A stretch of 11,447 bases of DNA, from contig CANBRV010000050.1 of the NCBI GenBank assembly GCA_947372005.1, forward strand, positions 1 through 11,447, in the 5' to 3' direction. Each line of letters starts with the position of its first letter. Positions within the stretch are counted from its first letter, which is position 1. The translations under genes were made by a program, and so were the position numbers. Below are positions 6,253 through 11,447 of the stretch, piece after piece. Source of the stretch: Comamonadaceae bacterium (GTDB taxonomy: Bacteria > Pseudomonadota > Gammaproteobacteria > Burkholderiales > Burkholderiaceae_C). Below the pieces are notes generated by a model. That model had not been told where the DNA came from, did not search any database, and saw only the letters and a program-made list of their open reading frames with translations.

Positions 6253-6714
6253 ATGAGCGCACTCAAAGATCAAATCACCAACGACATGAAAGATGCCATG
6301 CGCGCCAAAGACACGCAGCGCTTGGGCACCATCCGCCTGCTGCTGGCTGCGTGCAAGCAAAAAGAAGTGGACGAGCGCGTGGTGCTAGACGACGTGATGG
6401 TCATCGCCATCGTGGACAAACTGGTCAAACAGCGCAAAGACTCCATCACCGCGTTTGAGTCTGCCGCGCGTCAAGATTTAGCCGATATCGAAAAGGCAGA
6501 GCTAGTCGTGCTGCAAGGCTATTTGCCAGCGCGTTTGTCGGCAGAAGAAGTAGCGGCTGAAGTAGCCGCCATCGTTGCGGCATTAACCGCAGAGCTAGGT
6601 CACAAACCCGTTCAATCCGAGATGGGCAAAGTCATGGGCGCAGCCAAAGCCAAGTTGGCGGGCAAGGCGGATATGGCGCAAGTGTCGGCGGCGATTAAGG
6701 CAGCGCTGGCGTAA
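6253..6714 (+). CDS. yqeY: GatB/YqeY domain-containing protein
   Basis: The 153-residue protein matches the stand-alone YqeY family, whose members are about 147-155 residues and resemble the tail domain of the GatB subunit of tRNA-dependent amidotransferase. Recognisable segments are LKDQITNDMKDAMRAKD, LGTIRLLLAACKQKEVDER, the LPARLSAEEV region and the ending KPVQSEMGKVMGAAKAKLAGKADMAQVSAAIK, which fits the small helical C-terminal domain. The precise function is not established; a link to tRNA or translation is inferred from the GatB similarity and from placement after rpsU. A good Shine-Dalgarno sequence, AGGAG, lies seven bases before the ATG. In many related genomes dnaG and rpoD follow, but here the gene is followed by a palindromic repeat and the convergent toxin gene. 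Confidence 0.93.
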   Translation: MSALKDQITNDMKDAMRAKDTQRLGTIRLLLAACKQKEVDERVVLDDVMVIAIVDKLVKQRKDSITAFESAARQDLADIEKAELVVLQGYLPARLSAEEVAAEVAAIVAALTAELGHKPVQSEMGKVMGAAKAKLAGKADMAQVSAAIKAALA

Positions 6715-6726
6715 CACTCTTCCGTC

Positions 6727-6746
6727 ATTCCCGCGAAGGCGGGAAT
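6727..6746. repeat. dRS3-like palindromic repeat (ATTCCC...GGGAAT)
   Basis: ATTCCCGC (6727-6734), a GAAG loop and GCGGGAAT (6739-6746) form a perfect eight-base inverted repeat. The ATTCCC-N8-GGGAAT form is that of the dRS3 elements known from Neisseria and of similar intergenic repeats in other betaproteobacteria. It sits between the convergent ends of yqeY and the toxin gene, where it may also act as a transcript-end hairpin. Only one copy is present in the window. Confidence 0.65.
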
Positions 6747-6753
6747 CTAGCTC

Positions 6754-7029
6754 CTATTGCCGCTCTTGCGCTGAGTGTAATATCGTGAGTATTTGGACTT
6801 CACCCTGCTTGACTCGGTAAATGGCAATGTAGTTCGGATGCAGGACATACTGCTTTGTCCCAAAAATGTGCCACGCTGTCCCAATCTGCTGCGATCTCAA
6901 AATATCAACTTTTTTACGTAGCTCTTGGACAAAACTTGTCGCCCGCTTCGGATTGTCTTTGGCAATGTAGGCGGCGATGTTATCGAGGCGGGCAAGCGCC
7001 CTATCTGTCCAGCGTAACTTAAGCTCCAT
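6754..7029 (-). CDS. ParE-type toxin of the RelE/ParE superfamily
   Basis: From the ATG at 7029 the protein has 91 residues; a TTG at 7038 would add three. The sequence follows the ParE pattern: MELKLRWTDRALARLDNIAAYI (strand, then first helix), DNPKRATSFVQELRKKVDIL (second helix), then a beta sheet with GTKQYVLHPNYIAIYRVKQGEVQILTILHSAQ. The C-terminal ILxxLHxAQ is typical of ParE-like members. ParE toxins poison DNA gyrase, whereas RelE members cleave ribosome-bound mRNA; the lack of an obvious RelE catalytic triad and the helix pattern favour ParE, but the target cannot be fixed from sequence. The start overlaps the antitoxin stop by 11 bases with no Shine-Dalgarno sequence, suggesting translational coupling. 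The length is normal and no frameshift is seen. Confidence 0.88.
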   Translation of the reverse strand: MELKLRWTDRALARLDNIAAYIAKDNPKRATSFVQELRKKVDILRSQQIGTAWHIFGTKQYVLHPNYIAIYRVKQGEVQILTILHSAQERQ

Positions 7030-7294
7030 ATTTTGCAAAAACAGCGTTCACTTGATCGTCAGTCGCAAAATTGCCGTTATCCGCTTCAACAATCGCCTCT
7101 TGCACTTCTTTAATTTGCCATGACTGCGCTTGCAGATAACTTGAAAGCGCTTCGACGGTGACAAAACTCTTAGTGCGCGCGGTTGCGGTTGCCAGCTCGT
7201 CAAGCTGATCGAACACGCCCACGGGAATGCGGACATTAATCGTGCGAGTTAGCGGAGCAGCGCGGGCGCGAGTGGGTTGTGCAAAAGTTGGCAT
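7019..7294 (-). CDS. Ribbon-helix-helix antitoxin paired with the ParE-type toxin
   Basis: From the ATG at 7294 the protein has 91 residues; in-frame starts further upstream (to 7357) would place the promoter-like region inside the gene. RTINVRIPVGVFDQLDEL (about 17-34) is a ribbon-helix-helix strand and first helix, TARTKSFVTVEALSSYL (about 38-54) the second helix. The tail, IKEVQEAIVEADNGNFATDDQVNAVFAKYGA, is the usual antitoxin segment that wraps and neutralises the toxin. It should bind DNA as a dimer and repress its own operon. The N-terminal extension MPTFAQPTRARAAPLT before the ribbon is basic and probably flexible. It is transcribed with the toxin, the antitoxin first, and overlaps the toxin start by 11 bases. 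The nuclease gene lies 76 bases upstream on the same strand. Confidence 0.86.
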   Translation of the reverse strand: MPTFAQPTRARAAPLTRTINVRIPVGVFDQLDELATATARTKSFVTVEALSSYLQAQSWQIKEVQEAIVEADNGNFATDDQVNAVFAKYGA

Positions 7295-7315
7295 AGCAGT
7301 TATGTGTTGACTTGT

Positions 7316-7344
7316 AATACATTGCATTGTACGTAAATTCTCAA
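7316..7344 (-). promoter_or_regulatory. Candidate toxin-antitoxin promoter with overlapping operator-like palindrome
   Basis: On the minus strand TTGAGA (7344-7339, five of six to the -35) is 17 bases from TGTATT (7321-7316, four of six to the -10). The imperfect palindrome ACAATGCAATGT (7330-7319; ten of twelve positions symmetric, TGCA core) sits in the spacer and -10. This arrangement suits autorepression by a ribbon-helix-helix antitoxin. It is a motif-level inference. Confidence 0.38.
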
Positions 7345-7370
7345 CATGCAAATTCATCGGTTAGGTCTTC

Positions 7371-8177
7371 TCAGGAAGCTCCACGCATTTTTTGCTCAAT
7401 AGCACGAAGCGTAGTTTGAATTTCCTTTTCTTTTAATTCAGGGTCGATGTCTTGAATATATTCATTGCCTGAAAAATCATCACCACGTTTTCTATTTTGA
7501 GGCGGCTCAAGTGTTTCAATCAGCAAAGCCTCGAGTGTTGCGACAAGACTAGCGAGAGATGTATTGAGAGCAGTCTCTCGAAGATTGCCCTCCTGCGTTA
7601 CGCCTAGCAAACCAAACCATGAAAATCGATTCCAGCGACTGCCTAAACGATCCGCTGTATGTTCAAAAAGTCGGCGCCCAAGTGGGCGGTCAATAGTGCG
7701 CCCGATATACACCACGGTGTGATGATCGTAAAGAATGTAAATGCCTTTTTGCTTACCAAAATCTACTGGCTTTGAAAGTGCTTGCTGTTTTCCAAACATT
7801 TTTGGATCATTTCGCCACACGACCAGATCACGTTGCCAATACATGCCAAAGGAATGGATGATTAAGTCTGAAGCTTCCAAATCATTCTCAGCAAGAGACT
7901 CTGATTTTTTTTGTTTTGGAGTTGATGACGGAAGATTACTAGCCTCCGACATGCCTTTGAGTACATATGTACCTTTGCCGACACGAATAAATGGCGACTT
8001 CTCACCATCGTGCTTTATTGATGATGATATCTGTGCACTCACTGTTGCCGCAGGCGTTGCGCCCTCAGTTGCATAGTAGCCCCGAGATAAGATTTGCTCG
8101 GATATCTCAGCGTAATGTAGCGGAGCGCCCGACTCTCCAAGCACTTTCTTTATGGCTTCTTTCCAAGACTTCTCCAT
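7371..8177 (-). CDS. HARE-HTH domain plus GIY-YIG nuclease; candidate restriction or defence endonuclease
   Basis: The 268-residue protein starts with a HARE-HTH winged-helix domain (about 4-75: WKEAIKKVLGESGAPLHYAEI, then ILSRGYYATEGATPAATVSAQI and FIRVGKGTYVL). This domain is known from RNA polymerase delta, ASXL proteins and restriction-type proteins. A low-complexity linker (76-103) is followed by an unassigned segment (FGMYWQRDLVVWR, 110-122) and a GIY-YIG nuclease: GIY (145-147), YIG (157-159), arginines in DRPLGRRLFEHT (163-174), the probable metal-binding E216 in LEALLIE and the PPQN asparagine N228. All motifs look intact, so it should cut DNA. There is no methyltransferase next to it. 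A perfect AGGAGG lies five bases before the ATG. The gene is AT-richer than purH and follows it by 34 bases with no terminator, so it may be read from the purH operon. Defence is inferred; DNA repair or a homing role are alternatives. Confidence 0.85.
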   Translation of the reverse strand: MEKSWKEAIKKVLGESGAPLHYAEISEQILSRGYYATEGATPAATVSAQISSSIKHDGEKSPFIRVGKGTYVLKGMSEASNLPSSTPKQKKSESLAENDLEASDLIIHSFGMYWQRDLVVWRNDPKMFGKQQALSKPVDFGKQKGIYILYDHHTVVYIGRTIDRPLGRRLFEHTADRLGSRWNRFSWFGLLGVTQEGNLRETALNTSLASLVATLEALLIETLEPPQNRKRGDDFSGNEYIQDIDPELKEKEIQTTLRAIEQKMRGAS

Positions 8178-8211
8178 TAATACCTCCTGATATTTTCAAA
8201 AATCTGACGTA

Positions 8212-9813
8212 TCAATGCCGAAAATGCCGCACACCCGTAAACACCATCGCCACGCCGCGCTCATTGGCGGCGGCAATGACCTCATCGTCGCGGACGCTGC
8301 CGCCGGGTTGAATCACGCAGCTTGCGCCTGCGTCCACCACTACGTCTAGGCCGTCGCGGAAGGGGAAGAAGGCGTCGCTGGCTACCACCGAGTCCAATAG
8401 CACGAGGCCTGCGTTTTCGGCTTTGATGCTGGCAATCTTTGCTGAGTCGATGCGCGACATTTGCCCTGCACCTACGCCTAGCGTCATGCCGTCTCTGCAA
8501 TACACAATGGCATTGGATTTGACGTATTTGGCAACGCTCCACGCAAACAACAAATCTTGCAACTGCTGGGGCGTTGGCTGCTTGGTTGTGACGACTTTGA
8601 GGTCAGCCAACGTGAGTTCGTGATTGTCCGAACTTTGCATGAGTAGCCCTGAGCCCACACGCTTGACGTCGCGGGCGTTGCGGCCTTGTTCCCATGCGGT
8701 TTTGCCGCCCTTCGCGCCTTGGTGCGAATCCGATTTCGGTAAAGCAATCTTGAGCGCACGCACATTCACCTTTTTCTTCAAAAGTTCCAGCGCATCAGCA
8801 TCAAAGTCGGGCGCAATCAAGACCTCTACAAATAGTTTGGTCACCGCTTCCATCGTGGCTGCATCGACTGGTCGGTTAAACGCCACAATGCCGCCAAAAG
8901 CTGAGGTGGGATCGGTCTGCAAAGCCTTGCTGTATGCGGCCTGCGGGCTATCACCTGTTGCCACGCCGCATGGGTTGGCGTGCTTGACGATGACGCAGGC
9001 GCAACCCTCAAAACTCTTCACACACTCCCACGCTGCATCGGCGTCGGCGATGTTGTTGTAGCTCAGTTCCTTGCCCTGCAACTGCACTGCCGTGACGATG
9101 GAGCCTGGCGCTGGATGAAGATCGCGATAAAACGCCGCGTCTTGATGCGGGTTTTCGCCATAGCGCAAATCTTGCACTTTGACAAAGCGCCCATTGCTCT
9201 GCGAGCCATATCTGGCGTGGCTTCCGTCAGTATTGATGCTGGACAAATAGTCGCTAATCGCACCGTCGTAATTGCTGATGCGGTTGAACGCAGCGACGGA
9301 TAACGCGAACTTAGTGCTGATCGCCACCTCGCCTGTCGCCTTCAATTGCGCAAGCACGTCGGCATATTGCGCCGCGTCGGTGAGCACCGCCACATCACGC
9401 CAGTTTTTGGCGGCAGAGCGAACCATAGCTGGGCCGCCAATGTCAATGTTTTCAATCGCGTCCTCAAGCGTGCAGCCTGCTTTGGCGACCGTTGCTTCAA
9501 ACGGATAGAGATTGACCACCAAGATGTCGATCGTATTGATGCCATGCGCAGCCAGTGCCACCATGTGCTCAGGCACATCGCGACGTGCCAGCAAACCGCC
9601 GTGGACATTGGGGTGCAGCGTTTTGACACGGCCATCCAGCATCTCGGGGAAGCCCGTCATGTCGGCCACTTCGGTGACTGGCAAGCCAGCATCTGCCAGC
9701 AGTTTTGCCGTACCGCCTGTTGATAAAAGTTTGATGCCAAGCTGGTGCAGCGATTGCGCGAAATCGACAATGCCTGTTTTGTCGGAGACGGAAAGGAGTG
9801 CAGTTTTAGTCAT
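8212..9813 (-). CDS. purH: Bifunctional AICAR formyltransferase / IMP cyclohydrolase
   Basis: The 533-residue protein has the normal PurH length and order. It catalyses the last two steps of IMP synthesis in the cytoplasm: formylation of AICAR with 10-formyltetrahydrofolate, then ring closure. The N-terminal cyclohydrolase domain (about 1-145) shows LLSVSDKTGI, STGGTAK, TGFPEMLDGRVKTLHP and IDIGGPAMVRSAAKN. The formyltransferase domain follows, with LRYGENPHQDAAFY (217-229), catalytic-site K277 and H278 in VKHANPCGVATGDSP, and the ending DAFFPFRDG...QPGGSVRDDEVI...GVAMVFTGVRHFRH. The start is 13 bases after the fis stop, with only a weak Shine-Dalgarno sequence (GGGT), suggesting coupled expression in a dusB-fis-purH operon. 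In many betaproteobacteria ruvC follows; here the nuclease gene does. Confidence 0.98.
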   Translation of the reverse strand: MTKTALLSVSDKTGIVDFAQSLHQLGIKLLSTGGTAKLLADAGLPVTEVADMTGFPEMLDGRVKTLHPNVHGGLLARRDVPEHMVALAAHGINTIDILVVNLYPFEATVAKAGCTLEDAIENIDIGGPAMVRSAAKNWRDVAVLTDAAQYADVLAQLKATGEVAISTKFALSVAAFNRISNYDGAISDYLSSINTDGSHARYGSQSNGRFVKVQDLRYGENPHQDAAFYRDLHPAPGSIVTAVQLQGKELSYNNIADADAAWECVKSFEGCACVIVKHANPCGVATGDSPQAAYSKALQTDPTSAFGGIVAFNRPVDAATMEAVTKLFVEVLIAPDFDADALELLKKKVNVRALKIALPKSDSHQGAKGGKTAWEQGRNARDVKRVGSGLLMQSSDNHELTLADLKVVTTKQPTPQQLQDLLFAWSVAKYVKSNAIVYCRDGMTLGVGAGQMSRIDSAKIASIKAENAGLVLLDSVVASDAFFPFRDGLDVVVDAGASCVIQPGGSVRDDEVIAAANERGVAMVFTGVRHFRH

Positions 9814-9826
9814 TGAATACCCAGAT

Positions 9827-10066
9827 TTAGTCGTTAAGCAAGCCGTGTTCGGCTAATTTTTTGTGTAGCGTGTTGCGATTGAGGCCGAGCCACTGCGCGG
9901 CTTTGGATTGATTGTCCGAGGCTTTTTCCATCACCGTTGCCAGAAGGGGACGCTCAAAGCAACTGAGCATCATCCCATACAGGTTGTGGGGCGCCACGCC
10001 GTCCAGATCTTTGAAGTACGCCTCCAAACTCTCTTTGATGCAGGCCTCTATTTTTTCTTTACTCAT
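9827..10066 (-). CDS. fis: DNA-binding protein Fis
   Basis: The 79-residue protein is a Fis-family nucleoid protein, slightly shorter at the N-terminus than the 98-residue E. coli Fis, as is usual in betaproteobacteria. The helix-turn-helix lies at about 53-75 (SKAAQWLGLNRNTLHKKLAEHGL). The middle contains LLATVMEKASDNQ, the dimer-forming helix. Fis bends DNA and activates rRNA and tRNA promoters in fast growth; it could act on the tRNA-Leu promoter in this window, but no site was identified. The ATG overlaps the dusB stop as ATGA (four bases), a classic translational coupling, matching the dusB-fis operon known in E. coli. The purH start follows 13 bases after the stop. Confidence 0.97.
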   Translation of the reverse strand: MSKEKIEACIKESLEAYFKDLDGVAPHNLYGMMLSCFERPLLATVMEKASDNQSKAAQWLGLNRNTLHKKLAEHGLLND

Positions 10067-11037
10067 GTGTCACCATCAAAAAAATCATTCACCGCTTGTA
10101 GCTGCGCTTCGCAGCTCTCCAGCCGATTCATATGCTGACGAAAAGCTTCACCGCCAGTGAAGCCTTGCACGTACCAGCCAATATGTTTACGGGCAGTATA
10201 AAGCCCTGTCTGCTCGCCATACAGTTCATAATGTTCCAGCAGGTGCTCAATCAGCAAGGTTTTAATCTCGCTTTGCGCGGGTGCGGCAAGCGTCTCGCCC
10301 GTTGTCAAAAAGTGCACGATCTCCCGAAAAATCCACGGTCTGCCCTGCGCCGCGCGGCCAATCATCACAGCGTCTGCGCCTGTTGCTGCGAGCACGTCAC
10401 GGGCTTTTTGTGGCGTTGTGATGTCGCCATTGGCCACCACAGGCACACGCACCGCCGCTTTGACGGCAGCAATCGTCTCGTACTCGGCAAAGCCTTTGTA
10501 GCCCTGCTCTCGCGTACGACCATGCACGGTCAGCATTTGCACGCCCGCCGACTCAGCTGCCCGCGCAATCGATACGGCGTTTTTGTTATCCACACTCCAG
10601 CCCGTGCGCATCTTCAAGGTCACAGGGACGTTTTGGGGTGAGCAAGCACTCACAACGGCGGCAACAATCTCTAGCGCGAGTGCTTCATCTTGCATCAGTG
10701 CCGAGCCAGCCCACTTATTGCACACCTTCTTGGCGGGGCAGCCCATGTTGATGTCGATAATTTGCGCGCCTCGTTGAATGTTGTACCGCGCCGCATCCGC
10801 CATCATTTGCGCATCAGTGCCAGCAATTTGCACGCTAATCGGCGCGATTTCGCCCGTGTGATCGGCGCGGCGCGAGGTTTTAAGGCTATTCCACAAGTCT
10901 TTGCGTGAAGTCACCATCTCCGACACCGCATACCCAGCGCCCAGCCGCTTGCACAGCTTGCGGAAAGGCCGATCCGTCACGCCCGCCATAGGGGCGGCGA
11001 AGACGTTGTTGGGAAGCGTGTATTGGCCAAGTTGCAT
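10063..11037 (-). CDS. dusB: tRNA-dihydrouridine synthase B
   Basis: From the ATG at 11037 the protein has 324 residues, close to the 321 of E. coli DusB; the frame is open back to 11241 but that part has no family similarity and overlaps smr. DusB is an FMN enzyme that reduces uridine in the tRNA D loop (U17 in E. coli). It has an N-terminal TIM barrel: PMAGVTDRPFRKL (16-28), NMGCPAKKVCNKWAGSAL (97-114, catalytic C100), LKMRTGW (141-147), VHGRTREQGY (171-180), NGDI and MIGRAAQGRPWIF (225-237), and a C-terminal helical tRNA-binding domain (HIGWYVQGF). A clear Shine-Dalgarno sequence is missing. It is the first gene of dusB-fis-purH, 32 bases after the smr stop, so smr may be in the same transcript. 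Confidence 0.97.
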   Translation of the reverse strand: MQLGQYTLPNNVFAAPMAGVTDRPFRKLCKRLGAGYAVSEMVTSRKDLWNSLKTSRRADHTGEIAPISVQIAGTDAQMMADAARYNIQRGAQIIDINMGCPAKKVCNKWAGSALMQDEALALEIVAAVVSACSPQNVPVTLKMRTGWSVDNKNAVSIARAAESAGVQMLTVHGRTREQGYKGFAEYETIAAVKAAVRVPVVANGDITTPQKARDVLAATGADAVMIGRAAQGRPWIFREIVHFLTTGETLAAPAQSEIKTLLIEHLLEHYELYGEQTGLYTARKHIGWYVQGFTGGEAFRQHMNRLESCEAQLQAVNDFFDGDT

Positions 11038-11069
11038 AGTTAGGGTTGTAAGGGGGTGATTGTCGCGCA

Positions 11070-11447
11070 CTACCCCAAAAGCACGACGAGCGCCCCAGCC
11101 CCACCCTGCTCGGGCTTGGCCTGCACAAACGCGGTTACCGCTTCGATTTGCACAAGCCAACTTTGCACCTTGGTTTTGAGCACGGGCGTGCCGCCTGCCG
11201 AGCCGAAACCCTGCCCATGAATGACGCGGATGCAGCGCCATCCCTCGTGCAACCCTTTCTGGATATGGCCTGCAAGCACGTTTCTTGCCTCGTCACTGGT
11301 CAGATGATGCAAATCGCACGCGCTTTGGACGCGCCAATCGCCGCGCTGCAATCGCTTGATCACATCGACGCCAACGCCCGCGCGGTGATAGCTTGTGCCA
11401 TCCAGCAGATGCGTAACATCAAAGTTGTCACTTAACTTGAGCGCCAA
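11070..11447 (-). CDS. Smr-domain protein (MutS2-like Smr nuclease domain), partial at the N-terminus
   Basis: The frame runs into the right edge; 125 codons are visible and the true start lies outside. The C-terminal Smr domain is complete: VQSACDLHHLTSDEARNVL (an LDLHG-like motif, here DLHHL, about residues 45-49 of the visible part), then RCIRVIHGQGFGSAGGTPVLKTKVQSWL containing the conserved HGxGxxS-like motif, and finally VQAKPEQGGAGALVVLLG. The pattern is typical of stand-alone Smr proteins of betaproteobacteria. Stand-alone Smr proteins have nicking or RNA-cleaving activity reported in some members; the role of this one is unknown. The stop is 32 bases before dusB, on the same strand. 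Confidence 0.93.
   Translation of the reverse strand: MALKLSDNFDVTHLLDGTSYHRAGVGVDVIKRLQRGDWRVQSACDLHHLTSDEARNVLAGHIQKGLHEGWRCIRVIHGQGFGSAGGTPVLKTKVQSWLVQIEAVTAFVQAKPEQGGAGALVVLLG

Noticed and set aside
7295..7357. Longer antitoxin start
   Set aside because: It would cover the candidate promoter and palindrome, and the added residues do not resemble a ribbon-helix-helix N-terminus.
8624..9061. Long plus-strand open frames across purH, and similar ones across dusB and the kinase
   Set aside because: They are antisense to well-supported genes, have no recognisable domains and reflect codon bias of the real strand.
11038..11241. Upstream extension of the dusB frame (68 more residues)
   Set aside because: It overlaps smr in another frame, has Arg/Gly/Trp-rich shadow composition and no DusB similarity; 11037 gives the usual length.

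Overview
The window looks like chromosomal DNA of a betaproteobacterium of moderate GC content, most likely from the Burkholderiales. The evidence is the gene order dusB-fis-purH on one strand, the pairing of rpsU with a GatB/YqeY gene, a CysM of the thiosulfate-using type and a betaproteobacterial-style Smr protein. This placement rests on recognised protein families and gene order, not on a phylogeny.

Layout, left to right. Positions 1-710 hold the start of a DHDPS/NAL-family aldolase (minus strand, cut by the window edge). It is divergent, with only 16 bases between start codons, from rsuA (plus strand). A 55-residue Lys/Glu-rich small protein on the minus strand overlaps the 3' end of rsuA. 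An AT-rich hybrid sensor histidine kinase (1755-3941) follows, with a 20-base-period direct repeat upstream and a strong bidirectional terminator downstream. The terminator is shared with a convergent tRNA-Leu(CAA) gene. The tRNA is divergent from cysM, which is followed closely by an alpha/beta hydrolase. Next come rpsU, a terminator region with extra folding potential, and yqeY.

From 6715 to 8211 lies an accessory-looking segment. It holds a dRS3-like palindrome, a ParE-type toxin with a ribbon-helix-helix antitoxin, and a HARE-HTH plus GIY-YIG nuclease. All three genes are on the minus strand. To the right is the housekeeping operon (minus strand) smr / dusB-fis-purH. Its last gene ends 34 bases before the nuclease start, with no visible terminator between, so the nuclease could be read from the purH operon.

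The main interest is the segment between yqeY and purH. In related bacteria yqeY or rpsU is commonly followed by dnaG-rpoD, and purH in betaproteobacteria is commonly followed by ruvC. Both partners are absent here, and a toxin-antitoxin pair and a candidate DNA-targeting nuclease sit between the two housekeeping blocks. Other points are an aldolase lacking the DapA substrate-binding arginine motif, an orphan hybrid kinase with tandem upstream sites, and a structured rpsU-yqeY spacer. No CRISPR array, transposase, prophage gene or rRNA was seen.
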